In this document: positions 27,606-36,126 of the stretch, piece by piece
Layout: every line of letters starts with the position of its first letter
Position numbering within the stretch: position 1 is the stretch's first letter
DNA from: Sphingobium_A sp965228065
GTDB taxonomy: Bacteria > Pseudomonadota > Alphaproteobacteria > Sphingomonadales > Sphingomonadaceae
Direction of reading: 5' to 3'
DNA: 64,000 bases
Assembly: GCA_965228065.1 (NCBI GenBank)
Contig: OZ245788.1
Span: forward strand, 4,154,001 to 4,218,000
Made by a program: the position numbers and the translations under genes
The notes under the pieces: generated by a model
What the model was told of the DNA's origin: nothing
Database searches by the model: none
Seen by the model: only the letters and a program-made list of their open reading frames with translations

Positions 27606-30158
27606 ATGGATCGCATCGAGCGCAGCAGGCGCCTGTTATCTGGATTTGCGGCGGCGATCGCCTTTTGCACACCGCTGGCGATCGCGTCCGCCGCGCCCGC
27701 CCAGACCGTCGCGATGCCCGCTGATGCGACCCGATCGGCCGACGGCAATCGCGCGATCTGGCTCAATGACGATCACAGCGGCGTGTGGCTGGCCGAGCGC
27801 GACACGGCCGGCGGCTGGAGCGCGCCGCGGATTGCTTTCACTATCCGTGGTGCGGTGCGCGACGCGGTGTTCTCGCCGGATGGACGCAAGCTGGCATTCG
27901 AGAATGCACGCGGCGGCCACGTCACCGGTGGCTATGTCGCGGCGCGCCAGGCGGACTGGAGCTATGTGGCGGTCTTCGATTTCGCGAGCGGGCGGATCGA
28001 TTATCTCGATCCCGTCTTCGCGCGCGACGGCGATCCGCGCTGGTCGGCCGATGGCAGCCGCATCTCCTATACGCGCAAGGCTGTTGGGCGCGCGGATGCG
28101 CGGTTGAGCGTTCAAGTGCCGGACGGGACGCGTCCGGCGCCCGCGCCGTCGCGCCATGCCGGCAGCTTCACTATCGAGGCGGTTTTGGGCGCGCCACTCG
28201 TCTATCAGCCGATCGCCTCGGGTGACGGGCGATCGATCGCCTATGTCTCGCGCGAAGGGCGGACGCGCGCGATCTATTTCAAGCGGCTTGGCATGCCGGC
28301 ACGCGCGATCGTCAACTATGCGGAGGATGACGGTCAGGAACTGTCGGAAATCTCGCTGACCCGTGACGGCGGCGCGATGATCTTTGTTCGCGGAGGCTCC
28401 GCGAACAACAAGGGCGAAATCCCCAATCCGCGTTCGACGCTCGAAGCGCCGTCTCGTCAGATCTGGATCGTGCCCACTGATGGTTCGGCCGCGCCGAAGC
28501 TGCTGGGAACCGGCGATGCGCCACAGATCGCGCCCGACGATTCACGCATCGTCTGGTCGACCGAACGGGGACTGATGAGCGTGCCGCTAAGCGCGAATGG
28601 GGCAGGGCAGCCAGCGCTGCTGTTGTCGGGAACGATTGCAAATCTTCGTTTTTCTCCAGACAGTCACAGACTGGCTTTCGAACGCGCCGGCAATATCGAA
28701 CTGTTCGACCTTGCCACCCAGGCGCGCGCAACGGTCCTGCGTCCCGCCGACGCTGTTGACGCCGGCGCGGTCTGGTCGCCCGATGGGCGCAGGATTGCAT
28801 TCCGCCGGACCACCGGGCGCCAGCCGACCTTTCTCGGCATCGGCTATGAAGGGCCCTATGTTTCGGCCGAACCCTGGGCAGTGTGGAGTGCGGATGCCGA
28901 TGGCGGTTCGCCCCGTCGATTGTGGCAGGCGCAGCCGGGGATTGGCTCCGCCTTTTACGGCCTGACCCAGGATGCCACCGGCACCGGCGCGCCCGCCGAC
29001 CAGCTTTTCTGGTCGACGACCGGGCGGATCGGCTTTGTGTGGGAGCGTGATGGATGGCGTCATCTCTACGCGATCCCCGAGGCGGGTGGTGCGGCGAAGC
29101 TGCTGACACCGGGCGACGGTGACGTTGAATCCGCTGTTCTAACGATGGATGGCAAGGATCTGATATACAGCAACAATATCGGCGATCTTGATCGGCGGTA
29201 TTTGTCCTCGGTGGCGCTGAGCGGTGGCGCCCCGCGCCGGCTGACCAACGGCCCAGCCAATCAATGGGGGCCGACACCGCTGGCGCAGGGCAGGCTTGCC
29301 TTCGTCGCGGCGGGCTTCGCCGATCCGCCGAGCGTCACGATCCGCGAAACGAACGGCAAGACAGCGGCGTCGGAACTTCCCCTTGTCCCGTCCGACTTCC
29401 CGGCGCTCGCGATGGTCGAGCCACGGGCCGTCAGCTTTCCGGGAAGCGATGGCGAGACGGCGTTCGGGCAGCTCTTTATTCCACGTAATCCAAAAGGTTG
29501 TGGCGTGGTGTTCGTCCATGGCGGGATCCGGCGGCAGATGCTGCTCGGCTTCCATTATATGGACGCCTATTCGAACCTGTACGAGATGAACCAGTATTTC
29601 GCGGACCGCGGCTGCGTGGTGCTCTCGGTCGAATATCGCAGCAGCATCATGCGCGGCCATGCGTTCCGCAACGCGCCGGGCTGGGGGGATGCCGGCGCTA
29701 GCGAGTATAAGGACGTGCTGGGCGGCGCAAACTATCTGAAGTCGCGCACCGACCTGAAGGTCGGCAAGATCGGCATCTATGGCCTGTCCTGGGGCGGATA
29801 TCTGACCGCCCAGGCACTGGCGCGCAATTCAGATGTTTTCGCCGTCGGGTTCGACATGGCGGGCGTGCACGATTTCCTGAAGGGCGGATTCCCGCATTCG
29901 CCGATGGCCTATGTCGGCGGATGGACCTCGCCCGTCTATATCGCGGCTGGCGACGACGATCGGAACGTCGATTTCAACCAGTCGATCGTGCTGGCCGATG
30001 CGTTGCGCGGCAAGCGGCCGGGCGTGAAGATGGTCGAACGCGTCATCCCCAACGAGACGCACGATATGTACCTGACCTTCGACACGCTGACCGACCTGTA
30101 TCGTGAGGGCGGGGAGTTCATGCTGGATGAACTGCTTGGGGGCGAGGGACGGAAATAA
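27606..30158 (+). CDS. Secreted S9-family prolyl-oligopeptidase-like peptidase
   Basis: 850 residues. Signal peptide, then a WD40/PD40-type beta-propeller (~40-590, repeats such as FSPDGRKLAFE and WSPDGRRIAFR) and a C-terminal alpha/beta-hydrolase domain with FVHGGIRRQMLLGFHY, nucleophile GLSWGGY (Ser ~728), Asp ~785 in GDDDRNV and His ~819 in NETHD. Cleaves short peptides, probably in the periplasm. ATG at 27606, with GGAG upstream, starts the signal peptide. A paralogue lies at 46351. Confidence 0.88.
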   Translation: MDRIERSRRLLSGFAAAIAFCTPLAIASAAPAQTVAMPADATRSADGNRAIWLNDDHSGVWLAERDTAGGWSAPRIAFTIRGAVRDAVFSPDGRKLAFENARGGHVTGGYVAARQADWSYVAVFDFASGRIDYLDPVFARDGDPRWSADGSRISYTRKAVGRADARLSVQVPDGTRPAPAPSRHAGSFTIEAVLGAPLVYQPIASGDGRSIAYVSREGRTRAIYFKRLGMPARAIVNYAEDDGQELSEISLTRDGGAMIFVRGGSANNKGEIPNPRSTLEAPSRQIWIVPTDGSAAPKLLGTGDAPQIAPDDSRIVWSTERGLMSVPLSANGAGQPALLLSGTIANLRFSPDSHRLAFERAGNIELFDLATQARATVLRPADAVDAGAVWSPDGRRIAFRRTTGRQPTFLGIGYEGPYVSAEPWAVWSADADGGSPRRLWQAQPGIGSAFYGLTQDATGTGAPADQLFWSTTGRIGFVWERDGWRHLYAIPEAGGAAKLLTPGDGDVESAVLTMDGKDLIYSNNIGDLDRRYLSSVALSGGAPRRLTNGPANQWGPTPLAQGRLAFVAAGFADPPSVTIRETNGKTAASELPLVPSDFPALAMVEPRAVSFPGSDGETAFGQLFIPRNPKGCGVVFVHGGIRRQMLLGFHYMDAYSNLYEMNQYFADRGCVVLSVEYRSSIMRGHAFRNAPGWGDAGASEYKDVLGGANYLKSRTDLKVGKIGIYGLSWGGYLTAQALARNSDVFAVGFDMAGVHDFLKGGFPHSPMAYVGGWTSPVYIAAGDDDRNVDFNQSIVLADALRGKRPGVKMVERVIPNETHDMYLTFDTLTDLYREGGEFMLDELLGGEGRK

Positions 30159-30178
30159 GAGCCAACGGCACTTCCACC

Positions 30179-30266
30179 CGTTCGGGCTGAGCCTGTCGAA
30201 GCCCTTGTCCTTCCTTCTTTTGCGCCTGAACAAAGAAAGGGCAGGGCTTCTACTCAGCCCGAACGG
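30179..30266. repeat. Intergenic inverted repeat, CTTCGACAGGCTCAG family (degenerate)
   Basis: The 5' arm GTTCGGGCTGAGCCTGTCGAAG is paired with a 3' arm that has lost four bases (CTTCTACTCAGCCCGAAC). It separates the convergent S9 peptidase and prfH genes. Confidence 0.75.
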
Positions 30267-30299
30267 TGTCCGGTGTCGTGGGCTATCGTGAAACCGCAC

Positions 30300-30920
30300 T
30301 CATCCCCTCAGCCTGAATTTCACCCCCTCATAGCTGCGTACGGCATTGCCGCGCTCCAGATCGTGGTTGCGATCCCATCGGTCCCGGCGGTCGTCCGCCT
30401 CCGCCTGTCGACGGCGTTCGTCGAGCAGCATCGCCAGCTTCAGGCGCGCGAGCTTGCGGTTGGCGAATTGGGATCTCTGGTCCTGCACGGTCGTGGTCAG
30501 GCCGGTCGGCAGATGGGTGGCGCGCACCGCGCTGTCTGTCTTGTTGACGTGCTGACCGCCGGGCCCGGAGGCGCGCATTGTCTGATAGCCGATATCCTCT
30601 TCGCGCAGGTCCGGGCTGTCGGCAGCGTCGGACAGGCGCGTCACGCCGACGAACCAGTTGCGCCTTTTGTGCATGGGGCGGAACGGGCTGGTGCCGATCC
30701 AGCGGATCGTGCCCTTTCGCGCCTGGGCGAATGCCTCGCTCGCCGGGCCGCGAATGGCGAGCAGCAGCGAGGGGGCAGGGCCGGACACCGGCTCCAGCAC
30801 CGCGCACGCCAGCCCGATCGCCGCCGCCTCCCGACCGAACGCCGCCGCGAGTTGCGACACCACCCAGCGGCATTCCTCCGGGCCTTGCCCGGCGGACAGA
30901 TGCAGCACGACCTCCATCAT
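30300..30920 (-). CDS. prfH: Peptide chain release factor homologue PrfH
   Basis: 206 residues with the peptidyl-hydrolysis loop SGPGGQHVNKTDSAVRATH but no canonical stop-codon-recognition domain of RF1/RF2; the N-terminal ~90 residues are the PrfH-specific region. PrfH acts with RtcB-type ligase to rescue and mend ribosomes cut in the decoding centre. Its ATGATG start overlaps the rtcB stop, so the two are co-translated. Confidence 0.92.
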   Translation of the reverse strand: MMEVVLHLSAGQGPEECRWVVSQLAAAFGREAAAIGLACAVLEPVSGPAPSLLLAIRGPASEAFAQARKGTIRWIGTSPFRPMHKRRNWFVGVTRLSDAADSPDLREEDIGYQTMRASGPGGQHVNKTDSAVRATHLPTGLTTTVQDQRSQFANRKLARLKLAMLLDERRRQAEADDRRDRWDRNHDLERGNAVRSYEGVKFRLRG

Positions 30921-32023
30921 GTCCGGCTCGTCTTGTAGGTGATCAGCGGGCGCAGCGTCGCGATCACGTCGATCAGTCCGGCCTGCTCTAGGTCGCGGAC
31001 GACCTGATGGATATCCTTATAGGCCTGCGGCGCCTCCTCGTAGATCAGGTCGCGATCCTCGCAGATCACGCGGCTGCCGAGGCGGGTGCGGGTGAGATCG
31101 GACGCCTTGAATCGTCCGGACAGCTTGGCCTTCGCTTCGCTGCGGCTCCATTTGCGACCGGCACCATGGGCGAGCGACTGCAACGCATCCTCCGCCTGTT
31201 CGGGTCGCGGCCGGACGAGATAGGTCAGGTCGCCGCGCGAACCGGGAAAGACGATCGCGCCCCGATCGGCCGGCGCCGCACCCTTGCGATGCAGCCAGCC
31301 GTCGCGATGCGCCGTCACGCTGTTGTGGCAGATGTCGAGGCGCCGCTCCGCCTTCAGGCCCAGCCGCTCGCAGAAGCGCATGGCGATGATCGCGCGATTG
31401 AGCACGGCCCAGGCGACGGCGCGGTCATGCTCGGCGAGATAGGCGGTGCAATCCGCGCTGCCGAACTCCAGCGGACGGGCATTGCCGCGCGCGAGCTGGC
31501 GTTCGAGCATTGCATGGCCGATCCCGCGCGATCCGCTATGGACCATCAGCTGGACGCAATCTTCCGCCATGCCGAGCAACGCGAGTGCCAGCGCATCGGT
31601 GACGGCCTCTACCCGCAAGAGTTCGGCGAAGTGATTGCCGCCGCCGATCGTGCCGAGCGCTTCGCACGCCAGATCGGCCGGCAGTGCCGCGTCTTCGAGC
31701 AGCGGCAGTTGATCGCCGGACCATGGTTCGTCGAGGCCGCGCAGCTTGCGCTCCGCCGCATCGGGTTTGAACCGGCGAAGCGGCAAATCGCTCGACCACA
31801 GCCCCATGCCGCAGCCGGCATCGCTGCCGACAAGATGCGGATGGACATGGCTGCGCGACCAGAAGGCCGCGCCGACCGCGATGCCGCGCCCGGCATGGAG
31901 ATCGGGCAGGCCGACGACACGCTCGATGCCCTCGAGCGTTGCCGCACGATGCAGCTGGTCGATCGCGACGGGATCGATCCAGCTCGCATCGGATGCGACG
32001 AGTTTGACGGATGCATGGCTCAT
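30917..32023 (-). CDS. rtcB: RtcB-family RNA ligase of the PrfH-linked type
   Basis: 368 residues. DLHAGRGIAVG, the metal site DAGCGMG with a Cys ligand, GGGNHFAEL, HSGSRGIGH and the guanylate-accepting His in AHGAGRKWSR are all present, so the enzyme should be active in joining 2',3'-cyclic phosphate or 3'-phosphate ends to 5'-OH ends using GTP. At 368 residues it is shorter than housekeeping RtcB (~408). GGAGG lies eight bases before ATG 32023. A tiny ORF ends in the ATGA overlap with its start. Confidence 0.93.
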   Translation of the reverse strand: MSHASVKLVASDASWIDPVAIDQLHRAATLEGIERVVGLPDLHAGRGIAVGAAFWSRSHVHPHLVGSDAGCGMGLWSSDLPLRRFKPDAAERKLRGLDEPWSGDQLPLLEDAALPADLACEALGTIGGGNHFAELLRVEAVTDALALALLGMAEDCVQLMVHSGSRGIGHAMLERQLARGNARPLEFGSADCTAYLAEHDRAVAWAVLNRAIIAMRFCERLGLKAERRLDICHNSVTAHRDGWLHRKGAAPADRGAIVFPGSRGDLTYLVRPRPEQAEDALQSLAHGAGRKWSRSEAKAKLSGRFKASDLTRTRLGSRVICEDRDLIYEEAPQAYKDIHQVVRDLEQAGLIDVIATLRPLITYKTSRT

Positions 32024-32151
32024 CGAACAGCCTCCTTCTGGACGAAGGAGCCGGCGATGCGGTCATACAGCGGCGAAATTGGAATGGCCGTGGCATGGTT
32101 GCCACGGCGGAAAATCAGGCGAGCATGCTCGCCGTCACGGGAAGTGCCCAT
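32020..32151 (-). CDS. 43-residue small ORF coupled to rtcB (leader ORF 2)
   Basis: It reads MGTSRDGEHARLIFRRGN and onward to VQKEAVR, and its TGA overlaps the rtcB ATG (ATGA). Third codon positions are GC-rich, as in true genes here. In the same frame it could extend to GTG at 32223. No family is recognised. It lies in the -1 frame relative to the 33-residue ORF it overlaps, so it may be the second half of one frameshifted product. Confidence 0.45.
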   Translation of the reverse strand: MGTSRDGEHARLIFRRGNHATAIPISPLYDRIAGSFVQKEAVR

Positions 32152-32216
32152 GGAGAGGGTTCCTGAACGATACGGAAATCGGAAATGTCGAAGCTGTGGG
32201 CGAACGCTGCACGCAT
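32115..32216 (-). CDS. 33-residue small ORF upstream of rtcB (leader ORF 1)
   Basis: ATG at 32216 is preceded by AAGGAG at an ideal distance. The peptide includes FDISDFRIVQEPSPWALP and ends at a TGA that directly follows the perfect palindrome GGCGAGCATGCTCGCC (32118-32133). Its end overlaps leader ORF 2 by 37 bases. A translated leader for the ribosome-repair operon is the simplest reading. Confidence 0.45.
   Translation of the reverse strand: MRAAFAHSFDISDFRIVQEPSPWALPVTASMLA
32118..32133. repeat. 16-bp perfect palindrome at the end of leader ORF 1
   Basis: GGCGAGCATGCTCGCC immediately before the leader ORF 1 stop codon. It could slow ribosomes or bind a dimeric protein. Confidence 0.45.
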
Positions 32217-32305
32217 GGGGCACTCCTTTCCGTGTTCGGAACCTTGTCGATAATGACGGTGCCGCCCCTAGCCGGGGCAGCGCATCTTTTCAAGGCGGGT
32301 GGGGC

Positions 32306-32776
32306 TCATTCGAGATAATCGGCGAGGTTCTCGAGCGTCGAAGCCATGCCGGCCTGATGATCTTCGGGGCGGATTCCGTATGGAACCTGCTCGCAGGCGA
32401 TCGAGACCTGGGTGCCGCCGGCGACCGGCGTCAGGCTGGTGGTGATCCTCATCGTTCCGGCAAAGGCGGGGTCGTCGGATTCGAATTCGACGAGCTCGAC
32501 GACACGGGTGTCGGGGACGAGTTCGGCGAACCGGCCCTGGACGGTGTCTTCGTCGTCGGACGACTTGCCATGTCCCTGGCCGCCATCGTCATAGGTCAGC
32601 GTCATGCGGTAATGGCCGCCCTCTCGCGGGTCGAACGCGTCGAACCGGCCGGTCATGCCGGCGGGCGGTCGCCAGGCGAGCAGTGCGTCGGGATCGAGCA
32701 GCGCGCGATAGACGGCGTCCGGCGTCGCATGGATGATGCGCGACGCAATATCGATGCGCTCGGCCGGCTCAGTCAT
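32306..32776 (-). CDS. SRPBCC/AHSA1-type domain protein
   Basis: 156 residues with the Bet v1-like pattern RIIHATPDAVYRALLDPDALLAWRPP and a C-terminal HQAGMASTLENLADYLE helix typical of START_2/ATPase-activator-like proteins that bind small hydrophobic ligands. Its ATG (32776) lies inside the end of the DUF899 gene (8-base overlap), so they are one operon. Ligand unknown. Confidence 0.8.
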   Translation of the reverse strand: MTEPAERIDIASRIIHATPDAVYRALLDPDALLAWRPPAGMTGRFDAFDPREGGHYRMTLTYDDGGQGHGKSSDDEDTVQGRFAELVPDTRVVELVEFESDDPAFAGTMRITTSLTPVAGGTQVSIACEQVPYGIRPEDHQAGMASTLENLADYLE

Positions 32777-33467
32777 AGTCGAGCTTCGGATACCAGTCGC
32801 CGCGTCCCGCCGGCGTGGTGTCGAGGAGAGACCAAAGCGGATCGAGATCGGGTGCGCCGCGCGGATCCTGGCCCGGATCGGACATGTCGCCGCCCATTTC
32901 GCCGCTCCAGAAATGGCGGATCGTTCCGTCACGACGGGTGAAGACGGTATAGCCGGGCATGTCCTCGTCCTCGGCGCTGACATAGCCGCGGGTGAAATCG
33001 CCGTCGCTGTCCGAATAGACTTTCAGATTCTTCCAGCCACGCGCCGCCTTTGCTGCGACTAGCCGTTCGATCGGCGACCGCGCGATCATCGCAAGCGCGA
33101 CGCGCTGCTCGATATCCGCGACCTTGAACTCCCACGACGCCATTTGCGACGTGCACATCGGGCAGGGGCGCTCGCGCTGCGGGCCGAACATATAGCTGTA
33201 GATGACCAAAGTATCCTTGTCGCCGAACAGCTCACTCAACGTCACCGGGCCGTTTTCTCCGACGAAGCGATAATCGGCGGGCACTTCTCCGCCGGCGGGA
33301 AGCTGACGGCGCTGTTCGGCGACGCGCTCAATATGGCGGCGTAGCTCGATCTCCTCGGCCAGCAGTGCGTTGCGTGCCGCGCGATACGCCGTGCTTTCAT
33401 TGGGGAAATGCGCGGTATTGCCCGCTGCGAGTTGTTCTGCCGGGGGCAACGAAGCCTGTTCGGTCAT
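32769..33467 (-). CDS. DUF899 thioredoxin-like protein
   Basis: 232 residues. A DUF899 protein with a thioredoxin-like fold; CPMCTS carries a CxxC pair, preceded by YSYMFGPQRERPCP. The region MPGYTVFTRRDGTIRHFWSGEM is characteristic. The exact reaction is not known. ATG at 33467 is used, with AGGAAG upstream. It is divergent from metY across a 173-bp gap. Confidence 0.82.
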   Translation of the reverse strand: MTEQASLPPAEQLAAGNTAHFPNESTAYRAARNALLAEEIELRRHIERVAEQRRQLPAGGEVPADYRFVGENGPVTLSELFGDKDTLVIYSYMFGPQRERPCPMCTSQMASWEFKVADIEQRVALAMIARSPIERLVAAKAARGWKNLKVYSDSDGDFTRGYVSAEDEDMPGYTVFTRRDGTIRHFWSGEMGGDMSDPGQDPRGAPDLDPLWSLLDTTPAGRGDWYPKLDYD

Positions 33468-33640
33468 CTTCCTGCTCCAATCCACGTCATTTGATTCAAT
33501 ACGCATCAGTCCGTCAAACGTTCGCGACCATCGCTTAAGGCCGGTGCGCTCGGCTGAACGAACCGCGCGCGCGAACCACCTCTGGCGCTCGCCGCGATCT
33601 CCCGTTAATTCCAGCGCTTCAATTGGAAGAGGATGATCGA

Positions 33641-34933
33641 ATGGCTGCGAATTACCGTCCGGAGACGCTTGCCCTGCACGCGGGATGGCGCGCCGATCCG
33701 ACCACGGGCGCGGTGGCGGCCCCGATCTTCCAGACTACATCCTATCAGTTCCAGAGCGCCGAACATGCAGCGAACCTGTTCGCGCTGAAGGAACTCGGCA
33801 ATATCTACACGCGCATTGGCAACCCGACGACGGACATCCTCGAACAGCGCATCGCCGCGCTCGAAGGCGGCGCGGCGGCGCTCGCGGTCGCTTCGGGGCA
33901 GGCGGCTTCGGCCTATGCCATCCAGAATCTTGCGCGAGCCGGCGACAATATCGTCAGTGGCACCGACCTGTACGGCGGCACCTATAATCTCTTCGCCAAC
34001 ACGCTGCGCGACATGGGGATCGAGGTGCGCTTCGTCGATCCGGCCGATCCCGACGCCTTCGCCCGCGCGACCGACGAGAAGACCCGCGCTTATTATGTCG
34101 AGACGCTGCCCAATCCCAAGCTGGTGGTGTGCCCGATCGCGGAAATCGCCGCGCTCGGCCGGCCGCTCGGCATTCCGCTGATCGTCGACAACACCGCTGC
34201 GCCTTTGCTCGCGCGACCGCTGGATCATGGGGCCGCCATTGTCGTCTATTCGACGACCAAATATATCGGCGGCCATGGCACCTCGATCGGCGGCATGATC
34301 GTCGATGGCGGCAATTTCGAATGGGACCAGTTCCCCGAGCGCCAGCCGCTGCTCAACACGCCCGATCCCAGCTATCATGGCGCGGTCTGGGCGCAGGCGG
34401 CAAAGCCGCTTGGTCCGATCGCCTATATTCTGCGTGCACGCACCGTATTGTTGCGCGATCTGGGTGCGGCGCTCTCTCCGTTCAGCGCTTTCCAGCTGAT
34501 CCAGGGCGTGGAAACGCTGGCGCTGCGTATGCCACGCCACTGCGAAAATGCACTGAAGGTGGTGGAGTATCTCAGCGGCCGGCCGGACGTGACGCGGGTG
34601 ATCCACCCCTCGCTCCAGACCGGCGTGCAGCGCGAACGCGCCGACCGCTATCTGACCGGCGGACTGGGCGGGCTGCTCGGTTTCGAGCTTGCCGGTGGCA
34701 GCGAAGCCGGCAGCCGCTTCATCAACGCGCTGAAGCTGTTCTACCATGTCGCCAATATCGGCGATGCGCGCAGCCTGGCGATCCACCCGGCGTCGACCAC
34801 CCATTCGCAACTCTCCGTCGAGGACCAGATCGCGACCGGTGTCTCGCCCGGCTATGTCCGCCTTTCGATCGGGCTGGAACATATCGACGATATTCTGGGC
34901 GATCTGGCTCAGGCGCTGGACGCGGTGGGGTAA
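33641..34933 (+). CDS. metY: O-acetylhomoserine sulfhydrylase (MetY-like, PLP-dependent)
   Basis: 430 residues of the Cys/Met-metabolism PLP family. YSTTKYIGGHG contains the PLP-binding Lys, and YTRIGNPTTDILEQRIAALEGG is a family hallmark; length and an insert of ~50 residues fit MetY rather than MetB/MetC. It makes homocysteine from O-acetylhomoserine and sulfide. ATG at 33641 follows GAGGATG. No metX is adjacent. Confidence 0.9.
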   Translation: MAANYRPETLALHAGWRADPTTGAVAAPIFQTTSYQFQSAEHAANLFALKELGNIYTRIGNPTTDILEQRIAALEGGAAALAVASGQAASAYAIQNLARAGDNIVSGTDLYGGTYNLFANTLRDMGIEVRFVDPADPDAFARATDEKTRAYYVETLPNPKLVVCPIAEIAALGRPLGIPLIVDNTAAPLLARPLDHGAAIVVYSTTKYIGGHGTSIGGMIVDGGNFEWDQFPERQPLLNTPDPSYHGAVWAQAAKPLGPIAYILRARTVLLRDLGAALSPFSAFQLIQGVETLALRMPRHCENALKVVEYLSGRPDVTRVIHPSLQTGVQRERADRYLTGGLGGLLGFELAGGSEAGSRFINALKLFYHVANIGDARSLAIHPASTTHSQLSVEDQIATGVSPGYVRLSIGLEHIDDILGDLAQALDAVG

Positions 34934-34937
34934 CTGC

Positions 34938-35065
34938 ACCGTTTGTCCCGAGCGAAGTCGAGGGACGTTGGTCGCGGCGTAGCGTGTCTCGACTTCGGCC
35001 CTTGGGCCGAAGTTCATCCTGAGCGCCCGCCCTAGCGGGCAGTCGAAGGGCTCGACACGAACGGG
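34938..35065. repeat. Mosaic of intergenic inverted repeats
   Basis: Contains CTTCGGCCC-TT-GGGCCGAAG (34993-35012) and GCCCGC-CCTA-GCGGGC (35025-35040), framed by CCGTTTGTCCCGAGC and CTCGACACGAACGG. It looks like nested copies of the Sphingomonas-type CGAAG repeat between convergent metY and a LysR gene. Confidence 0.75.
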
Positions 35066-35088
35066 TCCTGGGCTCTGGTTCTCGCGAG

Positions 35089-36021
35089 CTAACCCACCTC
35101 CACCGCAACCGGGTGCCCCGGACACAGTGCAACCGTGTCCTTCAGCCGCTCGACCAGCCAGCGGCCCGCCGGCCCCGGTGGGGTGTCGCTGCGATGGACC
35201 GCAAGCAGCGGCATCAGATTGCCCTCGGGCCAGGCATCCTCGATCTCAAGCTCGACCAGGGCGCCCGACGCCAGATCGTCCGCGATCATCGCTTGCGGCA
35301 TGCTGCCCCAGCCCAGGCCCGCGCGGAGGAATGCGTGCTTGGCGCCGAGATCGGCGAGCCGCCAGACCTTCGGCGACAGCACGCCGAACTCCTTGCCCGC
35401 CGAAAGCTCGGATCGGTCGGTGAGGACGAGCTGGACATGCTCGGCCAGTATGTCGCGCGGGATGGGCGTGGGATGCCGGGCCAGCGGGTGATCGGGGGAG
35501 GCCGTCATGATGAGGCGGATGGAGATCAGCCGCTCGCGCGAGAATTCGGGCGGAATGAGCGGGAGCGACCCCATGACGGCAAAGGCGCAGCGGCCGTCGA
35601 TCACCGGCTGGAGCACCGCACCCAGCGCCTCGACATGGACGCGCAGCGGCGTGTCCGGAAAGGTCGCCTGAAAGTCCGTCACCGCATGGGTGAACAGGAA
35701 GATCGGCAGCATCACGTCGATCGAGACCGACAATTCCGGCTCCAGTCCGCTCGCCAGATCGCGGGCCCGGGCCTTGAACGCGTCCATCCGCCCGGTGACG
35801 GCGCGCGCCTCGGGCAGCAGGGCCGATCCCCGTTCGGTCAGCGCGGGATAGCGCGCGCTGCGGTCGAACAACTGGACGCCCAATTGCCCCTCGAGCGTGG
35901 CGAGGGTCTGGCTGACCACGGATTGCGCACGACCGAGCCGGCGGCCCGCCGCCGAGAAGCTGCCTTCGTCGACCGCGGCGATGAAGGTACGCAATTGATC
36001 GAGCGAGACGCCGTCGAGCAT
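35089..36021 (-). CDS. LysR-family transcriptional regulator
   Basis: 310 residues. The N-terminal winged helix (LDQLRTFIAAVDEGSFSAAGRRLGRAQSVVSQTLATLEGQLG) is followed by a two-lobed effector domain. It is divergent from azoR, the usual layout for a LysR protein and its target. Start 36021. Confidence 0.92.
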   Translation of the reverse strand: MLDGVSLDQLRTFIAAVDEGSFSAAGRRLGRAQSVVSQTLATLEGQLGVQLFDRSARYPALTERGSALLPEARAVTGRMDAFKARARDLASGLEPELSVSIDVMLPIFLFTHAVTDFQATFPDTPLRVHVEALGAVLQPVIDGRCAFAVMGSLPLIPPEFSRERLISIRLIMTASPDHPLARHPTPIPRDILAEHVQLVLTDRSELSAGKEFGVLSPKVWRLADLGAKHAFLRAGLGWGSMPQAMIADDLASGALVELEIEDAWPEGNLMPLLAVHRSDTPPGPAGRWLVERLKDTVALCPGHPVAVEVG

Positions 36022-36034
36022 GTATCGGTTCCTA

Positions 36035-36049
36035 CGATGGATAGCATCG
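36035..36049. promoter_or_regulatory. Candidate LysR-type inverted repeat in the azoR promoter
   Basis: CGATG-GATAG-CATCG, an interrupted palindrome in the 105-bp gap between the LysR gene and azoR, 78 bases before the azoR ATG. Confidence 0.4.
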
Positions 36050-36126
36050 AAACATATAGGCTACTGCGTTATATTTTGAATGCCTACCTCCCGATCCGAC
36101 GCAAATATCTCGCGAAGGATTGTCCC

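Noticed and set aside
27606..30158. S9 peptidase next to TonB/FecIR, reminiscent of a lasso-peptide isopeptidase locus
   Set aside because: No precursor, B (protease/RRE) or C (cyclase) gene of a lasso cluster is present, and the peptidase is divergent from the uptake genes; general S9 peptidase is the safer call.
33468..33640. SAM-II-type riboswitch before metY
   Set aside because: I could not find the conserved short pseudoknot elements with confidence; a covariance-model search would be needed.
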